Shown one piece after another: positions 36,158-45,433 of a DNA stretch of 53,527 nt. The translations under genes were made by a program, and so were the position numbers. Under the pieces are notes generated by a model. It searched no databases. It had not been told where the DNA came from and saw only the letters and a list, made by a program, of their open reading frames with translations. Source of the stretch: Weissella cibaria (GTDB lineage Bacteria; Bacillota; Bacilli; Lactobacillales; Lactobacillaceae). Location of the stretch: the NCBI RefSeq assembly GCF_004521965.1, contig NZ_SDGK01000009.1:1-53527 (forward strand). Reading direction: 5' to 3'. Position 1 is the first letter of the stretch. Each line of letters opens with the position of its first letter.

Positions 36158-36468
36158 TAGCCCTCTGCTCCTTCATCAAGAATAGCTGGCACCTTAATCA
36201 AGGTATCCGTGTGTTCTGGTGCGTTTGCCAACAACCCTGCTGACTGGTGGGCGTTTACAGCCACATCTTCACGCAACACTGTCCGCATTTCAGTAACTGA
36301 ATACGTTGGTGCAACACCGTCTGTATCAACTTCCGACAATATTGTGACCACTTCAAAAATTTTCTCTAAGTGATCCGTGAACATGTCAGCTTCTGCGTCC
36401 GTCAAAGTCAACTTTGCCAAGTTGGCAACGTGTTCAACTTCTTCACGTGTAATTTGCTCGTTTGCCAT
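36157..36468 (-). CDS. gatC: Aspartyl/glutamyl-tRNA amidotransferase subunit C
   Basis: This is a 103-residue helper subunit that wraps around GatA and holds the complex together. The family pattern [20 protein letters not shown] is near the N-terminus. ATG at 36468 has AAAGGA six bases upstream; a TTG five codons earlier has none. It lies 54 bp downstream of rsmF with no terminator between, so rsmF and gatCAB may be one transcript. Confidence 0.94.
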   Translation of the reverse strand: MANEQITREEVEHVANLAKLTLTDAEADMFTDHLEKIFEVVTILSEVDTDGVAPTYSVTEMRTVLREDVAVNAHQSAGLLANAPEHTDTLIKVPAILDEGAEG

Positions 36469-36521
36469 ATGCATTCCTTTCAACGCTGTAATAACTCTAT
36501 CTTACCAAAGAATAACGCGGT

Positions 36522-37922
36522 TTAGTACATATCGTCAGACAATCCGTTTTTCTCTTCGCGAACTTGGAAACGTAACCCCTTTGGATAGAAGTTTTTCATT
36601 TGACCATCAACTAACTTACCAAAGCCGGTACCGTTTCCACCAATTTCTAGCAAGTACCAGCCATTTTTGTACTGCTCACGGTCGCGAATCATAAATGTAT
36701 CACCGTGAACATACTTGGCCCATTCTTCATCAATCAGTTTGTAGCGACGAGTGAATTGATCCGGGTGCAATGCTAACGCCAATGCCAAACTTGGCTCGAA
36801 ACGCTTCTTTTTCAGCGTTCCTAAGTGGACCCCAACCCGCATCACTTGTAGGCCTGTCAAATCAGGCGTTCCTTCTGGGGCCGCGTATACTTGATCACCA
36901 AACGCAAGCAACAACGCTGGGTCGTAACCTGGTAAGAAATCAGTTCGGAAATCTTGCCAAAGCGTCCGTTGATCCTTCGTCAAGTTCGACTTCGCCAACT
37001 TAGGTTCCTTAGCAGCATAGTCGTCTTCAGTTTGATTTGAAACCAGCTTGGCCATGAAGTGACCCTCACCATCTGAGTGGTGTGGGAACAAACGGGCCGT
37101 CTTCTTCAAATCAGGGTTCCCGTCAGCCCATTCTGGCTTACCATCATCCATGCCTTCATATTTATCTGCATCGACAATTTCTAAGTCAGGACGTTCACTA
37201 ATAAGCCAAGCAATAATGCGCTCGTCTTCTTCAGGGGCGAACGTGCAAGTTGAGTAGACCAATTGGCCATCTGGCTTCAACATCTTAACTGCTTCTTCCA
37301 AAATTTCGCGTTGACGGGTGGCATTCTCTTCTGGGTAGTGTTCATGCCAGTACTTAATCGCAGCCGGGTCTTTGCGGAACATTCCCTCCCCTGAACATGG
37401 CGCATCCAGCACAATCTTATCGAAGTATTGTGGGAACTTCGGTGACAATTCCTGTGGTGAATGATTCGTCACAATCGCGTTTTGTACCCCAAAGCGTTCG
37501 ACATTTTCACTCAAAATTGCTGCTCGCTTACGGAAGATTTCGTTAGACACTAACAAACCCTTTTGCTCCATAAACGACGCCAAGTGAGTTGTTTTACCAC
37601 CTGGCGCAGCCGCCAAATCCAGCACGCGCTCGCCAGGATTAGGCCGCGCTAATTCGCCAACCAACTGTGCAGACGGCTCTTGTGAATAAATGACACCCGT
37701 TGTGTGGTCAACAGAGTGGCCTTTCACCGCCCCATAGTTGCCCCATTTTCCCCATGGTACTTTACCATCGGACTCAGTGTCATATAAGTCCATGTTAGCC
37801 TTCAAGGGGTTCCGGCGAAATGCCTTTACGACAGGCTTATCAAATGATTCGATAAACGCATCTGCCTCATCGCCTAATAGTTGGCGGTATTTTTCTTCAA
37901 ATCCTTCTGGTAACTCCGCCAT
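36522..37922 (-). CDS. rsmF: 16S rRNA (cytosine-C5)-methyltransferase, RsmF/NOP2-Sun family
   Basis: This 466-residue S-adenosylmethionine-dependent RNA m5C methyltransferase has SAM-binding motif I LDLAAAPGGKTTHLAS (about residue 109 onward). The two catalytic cysteines are in VLDAPCSGEGMF and YSTCTFAPEED. A C-terminal extension of about 160 residues with a PUA-like region matches the RsmF/YebU-type bacterial branch rather than RsmB. ATG at 37922 follows AAGGAG; the GTG just before it is too close. The exact target base is inferred. Confidence 0.88.
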   Translation of the reverse strand: MAELPEGFEEKYRQLLGDEADAFIESFDKPVVKAFRRNPLKANMDLYDTESDGKVPWGKWGNYGAVKGHSVDHTTGVIYSQEPSAQLVGELARPNPGERVLDLAAAPGGKTTHLASFMEQKGLLVSNEIFRKRAAILSENVERFGVQNAIVTNHSPQELSPKFPQYFDKIVLDAPCSGEGMFRKDPAAIKYWHEHYPEENATRQREILEEAVKMLKPDGQLVYSTCTFAPEEDERIIAWLISERPDLEIVDADKYEGMDDGKPEWADGNPDLKKTARLFPHHSDGEGHFMAKLVSNQTEDDYAAKEPKLAKSNLTKDQRTLWQDFRTDFLPGYDPALLLAFGDQVYAAPEGTPDLTGLQVMRVGVHLGTLKKKRFEPSLALALALHPDQFTRRYKLIDEEWAKYVHGDTFMIRDREQYKNGWYLLEIGGNGTGFGKLVDGQMKNFYPKGLRFQVREEKNGLSDDMY

Positions 37923-37981
37923 CACAGCGCTCCTTTTATTATGTGTTTAACGTCTATTTTACACGTTTTTACTGCGCAAAA

Positions 37982-38007
37982 AAAGCACTGCTCTGACACA
38001 GTGCTTT
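37982..38007 (-). terminator. Terminator of the Cof phosphatase gene
   Basis: A perfect 9-bp stem AAAGCACTG/CAGTGCTTT with a minus-strand run of seven T, 20 bp past the stop codon. Confidence 0.87.
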
Positions 38008-38026
38008 CATATTTGTTAAGTGTTTT

Positions 38027-38857
38027 TTAAAGGGACAATTTTAGTAACCTTTCAAGGTAACGCGCCAGGCCATCTTCTTCATTGGTATAGTCCGTCATAT
38101 CATCCGCGATTGCCTTTAATTCTGGATTTCCGTTCTTCATCACAACACCATGTGTGGCATAGCCGATCATCTCAAAATCATTCATTTCGTCGCCAAACGC
38201 ATAAATATCATCACGCTTAATATCATAGGCTTTGCGCAAAACATCCAAGCCAGTGTCTTTTGAAACCCCGGCTGGTGCCACTTCAAGCACCGGTGACTCA
38301 CCGCCCCAAGTTTTGACATTAACCCGATCAGCACCATAACGGCCCGTCACGAAATGCTGAATTTGTGATTGATGCAAAGCGTTTTCAGCGTGAATTAGAA
38401 TGGCGTTAACATCCGTCTGTAGATTCAAGCGATCTAACATTTTTCGGCCTGTTTCGTCCTGTGGGAAGAAAATGGCGTCTTCCGTGCCACGCTGCGGCCC
38501 ATTACCATTTGCCCATACATCGTTCTTGCTTTCGGCTACCACCGTATCAATCCCCATCATTTGCGCATTTTCCAATAAATCAAACGCAATTTCACGATCA
38601 ATATTAAATGAATACTCATGATCCCAGTGTTGGTAAGGTTTGTGTCCCAATGACCCGTTAAAATTAATCATCGGTGATTGCAATCCCAGCGTGTCATAGA
38701 TGTCCATCGACAAACGTACTGGTCGTCCCGTCACAATCGAAATGATGTGACCCTCGCTTTGCGCAGCTTGTAAAGTACGACGTGTTCGGTCAGATACCTT
38801 GCCTGCGTCATTTAGTGTTGTTTTATCCAAATCAATGCCGATTAGCTTGCGAACCAT
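38027..38857 (-). CDS. Cof-type HAD-IIB family phosphatase
   Basis: This 276-residue hydrolase of the HAD superfamily, Cof/YbiV branch, dephosphorylates sugar phosphates or similar small metabolites. The nucleophile motif is IGIDLDKTTL (Asp residues 9 and 11), motif II is SIVTGRPVR, and motif IV reads YAFGDEMNDFEMI, where FGDxxND is standard. The cap domain lies between about 85 and 190. GAGGGG precedes the ATG. It is monocistronic, with its own terminator; the substrate cannot be told. Confidence 0.88.
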   Translation of the reverse strand: MVRKLIGIDLDKTTLNDAGKVSDRTRRTLQAAQSEGHIISIVTGRPVRLSMDIYDTLGLQSPMINFNGSLGHKPYQHWDHEYSFNIDREIAFDLLENAQMMGIDTVVAESKNDVWANGNGPQRGTEDAIFFPQDETGRKMLDRLNLQTDVNAILIHAENALHQSQIQHFVTGRYGADRVNVKTWGGESPVLEVAPAGVSKDTGLDVLRKAYDIKRDDIYAFGDEMNDFEMIGYATHGVVMKNGNPELKAIADDMTDYTNEEDGLARYLERLLKLSL

Positions 38858-38931
38858 CGTCTGCCACCCCTCATTCTAAAATCAATTGTTATCATGGTAG
38901 CATAAAGTAGCAATGACGCGGAAAAATAATC

Positions 38932-41307
38932 CTATTTTTGTGTGTTCTCCTTGAACGGCACAATTAACTGGCTTTGTTCGACATCGATTGTGTAACGAAT
39001 ATCTTGGTTACCCCGCACTGTCATTTCAAAGTCAGTGCCATAAACAATCGCCCCTAACTGATGACCAGTCGGCAATCGATAACGGGTTGGTTGCAGGGTG
39101 AGTGCCACGTCAACGAATTCTTCCGGCACAAGGTCATCCACACGCCATGGTGCAGTCCGATTCTGAAGGTTCATGTGACCGATACTAATCATCTTTTCAG
39201 TCGTTGGTTGCGCCAATTGAAATTCTACCAACGGGGTCGGCTGCCAGCCAGTACCACGATCAATCAGTACGCCCTGTGGTTGTGGTGTCGCTGCTAGGCG
39301 ACGGGCTTCACCATAATCAACCAGCATGGCGCTCACTAAGCCAACATCTGCCGATGACTTAATCCGTAATTGCAATGTCACTTCACCATCAATGACCACA
39401 TCCTGTTCAAAGGCAGGTTGCACAAAGACTGCTCGATTCACATCCAGTTTATCATTCTCACGTTGCAACATTTGTTGACGCCAAGCATTGAAATCCTGCT
39501 TGTACGCGGCAAAATCATCCGCGATTTGCCAGTCTTCATACTGAACTGTCGCTGTTTCAGCAGCTAATGGCAATGTTGAAGGCGTCGTCACCCCCCACTC
39601 ATGCACGGTCTCCCAAGTCTCGGCTTGATCATTTGCTTGCCAAGTAACATCTGGTAATTGGCTAGTTGCTTGATTTTGGATACCGTAGAGCTTATAACTC
39701 AACCACAAATTCATTTGATCCGCAAAATCAAGCGAGCGGTTATTGTTAATGTAAATATGTTGTCCTTGGTGAAGATACAGCTTCTTAACCACTGGCAATT
39801 TTTGTAGGCTTTGCCATAAACGGAATACCTGGCGTGGTTTAACATTCCAATCATTCAAACCATGCACCATCACAATATCAGCCTGAATGTTTGACACATT
39901 ATTTAGGTAATTACGCGCATCCCAGTACGTATTGTAATCACCAGTGGCGCGGTCCATATGATCAGCCGTTGCATGCTGGAAGCCATGCCATTGCATCTTG
40001 GTCCGGTGCCAATCTGCACTATCCAACATGCGCGAATACACTAATTCCGCCAAGACATCCATATCCTCACCAGGGAAACCACCAGGTGCAATGACCAAAC
40101 CGTTATCACGGTAGTATTGATACCAATCTGAGATAGCCGCTTCAGAAATCACTGTTTCTAACCCACGCACCCCGGTCGTTGCCACCGCGGTCGCCAATGT
40201 CCCCAAGTAAGACTTACCTGTCATCGCCACTTTGCCATTCGCCCAGGTTGCTTTAATGGTTTGACCACTGTGCTTGTCGATGAAAGCCAACCGGTCACCT
40301 GCTAACCACTCAACCACGGCCTGCATGCTAGCAACCTGCTCTGGTGATCCTGTGTCCTGCATTCCGTCCGAATGACGCGTCCCGACGCCAGCTGAATAGA
40401 CAACAGCAAACCCACGTGCCAGGAAATAATTGTTTAAATCAACATGCGATGTACCAGTAAACGATTCTGTTGTTTCAGTCACCTCACCCGCAATTTCGTG
40501 AGCTTCTGGCAAGGCTTCTTGTTCAGGATCATACTTAATTTCTTCGTACATCAACATGTTTGGTGTTTTGCGTAACAGTGCAACGTCCACATTGTGAACC
40601 AATGCATCGTTCGCTTCATTATTTAGCCCTTGGTAATAAGGCGACGCGGTAAAGAGCGTTGGCACTTTAACACTGGCATCCGGTCGAATCACTTCGGCGC
40701 GCACCAAATCTCGGACACCATCGCCGTCAGTGTCGACGTCCGTCTCAACGTACACCACTTCACGGATTAATGTGCGCGTATCAAACGTCGCCATTGCTTT
40801 ACCATTGAAAAACAGTGGCACATTATTCTTCATAAAATACCCACGACTAGCTAGGTCGTCAATGAATTGCAGCCCATTACGTGTATGCGTCACTAATAAT
40901 TGGTACCAAGCCATCAAAACGTCATCCGCATCCCAACGTCCTGTCTTATGATAGAGTGGCAAATTAATGGTCGCCACTGCTTCAGCCACGTTATCGAACG
41001 TATAATCAACATCCTCAACAAAACCTAACAATTGCAAAGCAACGGCGTTAAATACATCTTCCGTTACTGGTGCACCACTATTTAAGAAGCCGGCTAAATC
41101 CTCTCGATTGTTAATGGCAATATCGCGAAATTTCACACTACCATCCTGCACTTCTGGAAAAGCAATCCGTAATAACTCCCGCCAAACCGCCGTCGGATTT
41201 TTTGCGTGCGCGACTTGAACTGGTTCATCATAAAAGCCAATTGTTGCGAGTTCTTTTAATTGTGTCTCAAACGGTGTGTCGACCACCGCAAATTGATTAA
41301 TTTTCAT
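38932..41307 (-). CDS. pepX: Xaa-Pro dipeptidyl-peptidase
   Basis: This 791-residue S15 serine peptidase releases X-Pro dipeptides from peptides, a hallmark of lactic acid bacteria living on proline-rich proteins. The catalytic Ser is in GKSYLGTLA (about residue 366), the Asp in HGLNDWNV and the His in LHQGQHI. The N-terminal helical domain and C-terminal jelly-roll domain are present at normal length. ATG at 41307 follows AAAGGGGTG; a GTG three codons earlier is less likely. It is cytosolic, with no signal peptide. Confidence 0.95.
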   Translation of the reverse strand: MKINQFAVVDTPFETQLKELATIGFYDEPVQVAHAKNPTAVWRELLRIAFPEVQDGSVKFRDIAINNREDLAGFLNSGAPVTEDVFNAVALQLLGFVEDVDYTFDNVAEAVATINLPLYHKTGRWDADDVLMAWYQLLVTHTRNGLQFIDDLASRGYFMKNNVPLFFNGKAMATFDTRTLIREVVYVETDVDTDGDGVRDLVRAEVIRPDASVKVPTLFTASPYYQGLNNEANDALVHNVDVALLRKTPNMLMYEEIKYDPEQEALPEAHEIAGEVTETTESFTGTSHVDLNNYFLARGFAVVYSAGVGTRHSDGMQDTGSPEQVASMQAVVEWLAGDRLAFIDKHSGQTIKATWANGKVAMTGKSYLGTLATAVATTGVRGLETVISEAAISDWYQYYRDNGLVIAPGGFPGEDMDVLAELVYSRMLDSADWHRTKMQWHGFQHATADHMDRATGDYNTYWDARNYLNNVSNIQADIVMVHGLNDWNVKPRQVFRLWQSLQKLPVVKKLYLHQGQHIYINNNRSLDFADQMNLWLSYKLYGIQNQATSQLPDVTWQANDQAETWETVHEWGVTTPSTLPLAAETATVQYEDWQIADDFAAYKQDFNAWRQQMLQRENDKLDVNRAVFVQPAFEQDVVIDGEVTLQLRIKSSADVGLVSAMLVDYGEARRLAATPQPQGVLIDRGTGWQPTPLVEFQLAQPTTEKMISIGHMNLQNRTAPWRVDDLVPEEFVDVALTLQPTRYRLPTGHQLGAIVYGTDFEMTVRGNQDIRYTIDVEQSQLIVPFKENTQK

Positions 41308-41372
41308 TGCTGTCACCCCTTTAATAGTCTGATTATACCAAAGATTAAAAAATTATTAGACCGTTAACATGA

Positions 41373-41407
41373 AAAACACGGCGTCTCATTCTGAGTTGCC
41401 GTGTTTT
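41373..41407 (-). terminator. Terminator of the padR operon
   Basis: A 10-bp stem AAAACACGGC/GCCGTGTTTT with a 15-nt loop; the minus-strand side runs into TTTTTC. It lies 12 bp past the DUF4097 stop. Confidence 0.8.
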
Positions 41408-41418
41408 GTTAGTCTGCT

Positions 41419-42231
41419 TTATTTTTTTAATTGAATCATGCCATTAGTTGTCTGCACATGGAGCGCTTTATTTTGATCACCTGTTTGGTAATCTTTAGCA
41501 CCCGCCGGCAAGTCAAACCCTTGGGCCGTCAAATAGCCACTATCCGTTTTAATGACCATCCCAGGTGCAGTCACTCCTTGCAAAATAACTTGGCCATTTT
41601 CCGCCGTAACATCACTCGTTTCCGTTAATGTCGTATTATTTAGCTTTATTTGCCCATTGTCTGTGGTGATGTGTGCTGACTTCAAGGTCACATCCTGCAA
41701 ACGCGTTGCCCCGTTTTCTGCTTCGCTTTTCACTGTGTCACCGGTGACGTTTTCCAAACGAATCCCACCATTATCATTGCGCAAAAGTGATTGCGTCACA
41801 AACAAATTTTTCACTGCTATGCCGCCGTTTTCACTCGTCAAATCCATTTTATCAAGTTTCACCCCATCGGGCACCGTAATCGTGACTGCCGGATCATAAC
41901 TCATCGTCGTTATCACATTATCCTGGTCAGTGGCGTGGACAGTCAGCACGCCATCACGTAATTGTGTACTCATGTTTGCATCAATGGTTGTCATCTTGAC
42001 ACGCCACTCTGTCCCGCGTTTGATTTCAACATAATTATTATCATTCGTCACGCGAAGCTGTTTAATGTCATGACCTGTAAAAGTTTTGTTGATATGTTTA
42101 ATTTTGACCACCTTGGGACCATCATGCCAAGCAACATTCAAATTGGCACCGCTCATGTAGCTACCCGCCATCATCGCGCCACCAATCGCCATCCCAACAC
42201 CACCAATAATCAACGTGTGCTTTAACTTCAT
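41419..42231 (-). CDS. DUF4097 family envelope protein (LiaG-like)
   Basis: The first 25 residues hold a hydrophobic anchor (TLIIGGVGMAIGGAMMAGSY). The rest is a repetitive beta-solenoid-like DUF4097 domain with recurring ENGxxxL/NxTL units (SENGGIAVKNL, ENGATRLQDV, DNGQIKLNN, ENGQVILQGV). Such proteins often accompany PadR and DUF1700 genes or Lia-type stress modules; their molecular role is unsettled. ATG at 42231 follows GGAGGGG and lies 4 bp past the DUF1700 stop, so it is the third gene of the operon. About 270 residues, intact. Confidence 0.8.
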   Translation of the reverse strand: MKLKHTLIIGGVGMAIGGAMMAGSYMSGANLNVAWHDGPKVVKIKHINKTFTGHDIKQLRVTNDNNYVEIKRGTEWRVKMTTIDANMSTQLRDGVLTVHATDQDNVITTMSYDPAVTITVPDGVKLDKMDLTSENGGIAVKNLFVTQSLLRNDNGGIRLENVTGDTVKSEAENGATRLQDVTLKSAHITTDNGQIKLNNTTLTETSDVTAENGQVILQGVTAPGMVIKTDSGYLTAQGFDLPAGAKDYQTGDQNKALHVQTTNGMIQLKK

Positions 42232-42235
42232 CACT

Positions 42236-42856
42236 CTACCCCTCCGTTACTGTTATTTGCTTCTTTGACAAGAAACGTCGACCAATCCACTTCAAAAATG
42301 TCACAAACAGTTCAAACAACGCTTTCGTCACGACCCAAACTAGTGGCGTGAAGAAAATAACTGCCGCCGTCAAAGCAATGCCTAAGCCCATGTAGAAAAT
42401 ACCAGTTCCAACGGCTTGCGTCAGTACACAAATACCAAGTACAAACATAAACAGACCACCGGCTAGCGCCCCCACAATCCCCATATAGATACCAGCTAAA
42501 ATCATTAGAAAAATAGCTAACACACTCATAATGCCAACCACCATGACAATGGCTAGTGGAATCAAAATTGGTGAGGCAAATAGACCTAGGACAATTAACA
42601 CAATCATCATTGTCAAATTCTTTGTGCGCTTACCCGCTGGCGCATCCTGCGCAACATCGTTATCTGACTCGATAAAATATTCTACTTTTAACGTTCGGGC
42701 AAACTGCTTAGGTGAACCATACTTCGCCACAATTTCATCTGTTGTCAGCCCCGCATCCATCATTTGCTCCTCATAAAACTGCAAGAGTTCGTCGCGTTCA
42801 TCTGCAGGAATGCCTGACATATTTGCTTTCACTTCTGCTAAATACTCATTAATCAT
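42236..42856 (-). CDS. DUF1700 (HAAS-type) multi-pass membrane protein
   Basis: This 206-residue protein has a cytosolic N-terminal helical domain of the DUF1700/HAAS type (EYLAEVKANMSGIPADERDELLQFYEEQMMDAG, residues 4-36 with KYGSPKQFAR after) and four or more hydrophobic helices from about residue 77 on. In many Bacillota such proteins pair with PadR regulators and may anchor or antagonise them. GGAGGAG precedes the ATG, which lies 5 bp after padR. The function is inferred from gene neighbourhood. Confidence 0.8.
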   Translation of the reverse strand: MINEYLAEVKANMSGIPADERDELLQFYEEQMMDAGLTTDEIVAKYGSPKQFARTLKVEYFIESDNDVAQDAPAGKRTKNLTMMIVLIVLGLFASPILIPLAIVMVVGIMSVLAIFLMILAGIYMGIVGALAGGLFMFVLGICVLTQAVGTGIFYMGLGIALTAAVIFFTPLVWVVTKALFELFVTFLKWIGRRFLSKKQITVTEG

Positions 42857-42861
42857 ATCGC

Positions 42862-43170
42862 CTACTTCTCCTCCAATAGTGAATTAATTGCTTGGCGGAA
42901 ATTGCCCCAGGCCGCCTTAATTTCTTGTAAATGTTCTTGCCCTGTTTTGGTCAGTCGATAATAACGTCGGATGCGCCCTTCAAACGGCTGATCATACGTC
43001 TCCAGGTAACCATCCTTCTTTAAGCGTCGTAGAACCGGATACATCGTTGATTCGCTGACACCCAATAAATCCTGCATCGCTTTGGTAATAATATAGCCGT
43101 ACGTATCTTCTTTAGCTAATAGCGCTAACACAGAGCCGTCCAGCAAAGCAGTTGGTACTTGAATGTTCAT
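42862..43170 (-). CDS. PadR family transcriptional regulator
   Basis: This 102-residue winged-helix repressor (PadR-s1 type) has the core LLDGSVLALLAKEDTYGYIITKAM, then SESTMYPVLRRLKKDGYLE as recognition helix and wing, and a short C-terminal dimer helix. AAGGAGATG lies upstream of the ATG. It is the first gene of a padR-DUF1700-DUF4097 operon and the promoter just upstream is covered by inverted repeats, so autoregulation is likely. The ligand or stress signal is unknown; relatives respond to antibiotics or phenolics. Confidence 0.9.
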   Translation of the reverse strand: MNIQVPTALLDGSVLALLAKEDTYGYIITKAMQDLLGVSESTMYPVLRRLKKDGYLETYDQPFEGRIRRYYRLTKTGQEHLQEIKAAWGNFRQAINSLLEEK

Positions 43171-43192
43171 TACCGCATCTCCTTTGTTTTAT

Positions 43193-43246
43193 ATAACACT
43201 ATTTATTGTATAGCATCATATTATATGATATATAGTGTTATGTCAA
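43193..43246 (-). promoter_or_regulatory. padR promoter with nested operator dyads
   Basis: A perfect 10-bp inverted repeat ATAACACTAT/ATAGTGTTAT (43193-43202 and 43232-43241) encloses a 15-bp dyad ATCATAT-T-ATATGAT (43215-43229). TTGACA (minus strand, 43246-43241) touches the outer arm and TATAAT lies in the inner dyad at a short 15-bp spacing. A PadR dimer bound here would block the promoter. Confidence 0.65.
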
Positions 43247-43254
43247 GAATAAAT

Positions 43255-43280
43255 CCGCCAGCAATTCTTATTACTGACGG
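43255..43280 (-). terminator. Terminator of the secreted two-repeat protein gene
   Basis: A 7-bp stem CCGCCAG/CTGACGG (one G-U pair on the minus strand) followed by ATTTATT; a weaker terminator 45 bp past the stop. Confidence 0.55.
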
Positions 43281-43325
43281 CTTTGCTTTTATTTAGTTTA
43301 AATAAGGCACTGGTTTCAAATTATC

Positions 43326-43916
43326 TTATCGCCGCTCAAGTTTAATCAGTTTCAACGATGTCATGATGACCTGACCCGTCCGAAGCTTCATATTATAGGA
43401 CTGCACATACATGCCATCTTGCGAATCAGTCCCCATCATTTCATTAATACAACCATTTTTGGTGCTTACTAAACTACCAGAACCTTCTACAGCAGTAATC
43501 TTATACTTACCACGTTTAATATCTTTTCCCATCTTATACACGACCGCATGTAGGTCGCCTGACTTAATTGCCCTGCGCTTGGTTACCGCTTCAAAATGGG
43601 TCGTAACCCCTCTTAAAGAAATATTGACCTTTTTCTTCAAATCCAAGGTATAAGACGAGACATACATGTCAGTACCCATATCTGCATTAGGATCACCTAG
43701 AACGACATTGCTATCGCCTGTCGAACTTGTAAAATTACCACTTGTCCCATTAGTTGGCGTGACAATGCATTGACCAGGTTTGATATCTGTTCCAACTGTA
43801 TACTCAACTGCAGTCAAGTCGGTCGTCTTGCCAGCCGCGTTGACTGTTGTCATCATGCCAAAGACTGCTGCTCCAACAGCTAATACAATTAAAAACAATT
43901 GACGTAATTTCATCAT
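43326..43916 (-). CDS. Secreted hypothetical protein with two beta-type repeats
   Basis: Its 196 residues start with a clear signal peptide (about residues 1-28, ending VNAAG). Two homologous units follow, about 35-112 and 118-195. Each begins with a Y-x-V/M-G-x-D-I-K pattern (VEYTVGTDIKPGQ and VVYKMGKDIKRGK), runs through a Gly/Ser segment, and ends with a GTDMYVSSYTLDL / DGMYVQSYNMKL strand. No enzyme motif is visible. GGGAGG precedes two adjacent ATG codons. It is monocistronic and probably released or wall-associated. I do not know its function. Confidence 0.75.
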   Translation of the reverse strand: MMKLRQLFLIVLAVGAAVFGMMTTVNAAGKTTDLTAVEYTVGTDIKPGQCIVTPTNGTSGNFTSSTGDSNVVLGDPNADMGTDMYVSSYTLDLKKKVNISLRGVTTHFEAVTKRRAIKSGDLHAVVYKMGKDIKRGKYKITAVEGSGSLVSTKNGCINEMMGTDSQDGMYVQSYNMKLRTGQVIMTSLKLIKLERR

Positions 43917-44006
43917 TTCAATCCTCCCATCTGAATGTACGTTAAGTATAGGAAGCCTTTATTAAGATTTATTGTTTGGTGCTCAAAACGATAAATTCCG
44001 CAAAAA

Positions 44007-44034
44007 AGCACCTCAATCCGAAGATTGAAGTGCT
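44007..44034 (-). terminator. Terminator of mntH
   Basis: A 12-bp stem closed by a UUCG-type tetraloop (minus strand), followed by six T. It lies 10 bp past the stop. Confidence 0.9.
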
Positions 44035-44044
44035 TACTTAATGT

Positions 44045-45433
44045 TTATAGCCAGTTCGCAACGATTTGAACGACCAATTGAATGTTCAAACCTGTTAGAA
44101 CGATAAAGACCAACCAGGCTAGAATTGTCATCCACTTCGGGTTAACGAAATCTTCCCCCATCACCTTCTTAGATGATGTAAACAAAATCAACGGTGCCAT
44201 GGCAAATGGCAAGGCGATTGATAGGAACACCTGTGAGTTAATCAACAACGTATCCAACTTTGCTTCATCCCCACCATACATCAACGTAAAGGCGATGACC
44301 GGCGCTAAGGCTAGCCCACGGGTAATCATACGACGAGCCCACATTGGGATCTTCAAACGTAGGAATCCTGCCATGACCACTTCGCCAGTCAGCGTACCCG
44401 TAATCGTTGAGTTTTGTCCTGATGCTAACAAAGCAACCGCAAACAACGTTGACAAAACCGGTGATGCAATCGCACCAGCAACCGTACTATCTGACAACGA
44501 CGTGTACATTTGACCAAATGTCCCTACTGAATCACCGTGACCGAAGAACAATGATGCTCCCAAAATCAACAACAGTGAGTTAACAACAAAGGCTAACGTC
44601 AATTGGATGTTTGAATCCCAGGTCATGAAGCGCACCGCTTCCTTCAATTCAGCCTTATTTTCTCGGTTAATCTTACGTGTTTGCGAGACTGATGAGTGCA
44701 AGTACAAGTTGTGTGGCATCACCGTTGCACCGACAATTCCCAAAGTCATCAACAATGGTGAATCAACACCCTTAGGTGCATGTGTGCTAACAGCCTGCAA
44801 CTGTGGGACATAACCACCTAGCATCGCCACGATATCTGGATTTGATGACACCACCAAATAACCAAAAATAAACAAGATGGTCAAAATCAATGTAATGACA
44901 ATTGCTTCGATTTTACGGAACCCAAAACGCATCAACAATAATAGCAAAATAACATCAAATGCCGTTGTCAAAACAGAGGCAATCATTGACCAACCAAACA
45001 GCAAGTGCAACGCAATGGCTCCACCGATAACTTCGGCGATATCCGTTGCAATTAAAGCTAATTCCGTCATAATCCACAATGCAAAGCCACCTGACTTTGA
45101 TGTGCGGGCACGAGTAGCCTGAGCCAAATCTTCGCGCTTAACCATTCCCAACTTACCGGCCATGTATTGCAACATCATCGCAATCAATGATGAGACCAAC
45201 ACAACTGACAAAAGTGTGTAATGGTAGTTCGCACCACCTGCTACTGATGTCACCCAGTTACCCGGATCCATATATCCGACCGCAACTAGTGCACCGGGGC
45301 CTGAAAAGGCCCACAATTTGCGCCAAAATGAACCGTTCGTTGGCACTTCAACTGAACCATTCACGTCGCCTAGACTTGCGTCAGCAGTTGCATCGCCAAC
45401 GAAGTGCTTCTTTGTCATTTCTTCCTTAGACAT
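44045..45433 (-). CDS. mntH: Nramp family Mn2+/H+ transporter
   Basis: This 462-residue proton-coupled manganese importer has eleven or so helices. The metal-site motif DPGNWVTS (helix 1, about residues 56-63) and [10 protein letters not shown] (helix 6, about 237-246) are intact. The N-terminal extension of about 35 residues is hydrophilic. AGGAGG lies five bases from the ATG, and that same AGGAGG forms one arm of a strong hairpin in the leader (see 45434-45598). It is monocistronic. A second manganese/zinc-type system is present at 28963-31527. Confidence 0.94.
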   Translation of the reverse strand: MSKEEMTKKHFVGDATADASLGDVNGSVEVPTNGSFWRKLWAFSGPGALVAVGYMDPGNWVTSVAGGANYHYTLLSVVLVSSLIAMMLQYMAGKLGMVKREDLAQATRARTSKSGGFALWIMTELALIATDIAEVIGGAIALHLLFGWSMIASVLTTAFDVILLLLLMRFGFRKIEAIVITLILTILFIFGYLVVSSNPDIVAMLGGYVPQLQAVSTHAPKGVDSPLLMTLGIVGATVMPHNLYLHSSVSQTRKINRENKAELKEAVRFMTWDSNIQLTLAFVVNSLLLILGASLFFGHGDSVGTFGQMYTSLSDSTVAGAIASPVLSTLFAVALLASGQNSTITGTLTGEVVMAGFLRLKIPMWARRMITRGLALAPVIAFTLMYGGDEAKLDTLLINSQVFLSIALPFAMAPLILFTSSKKVMGEDFVNPKWMTILAWLVFIVLTGLNIQLVVQIVANWL

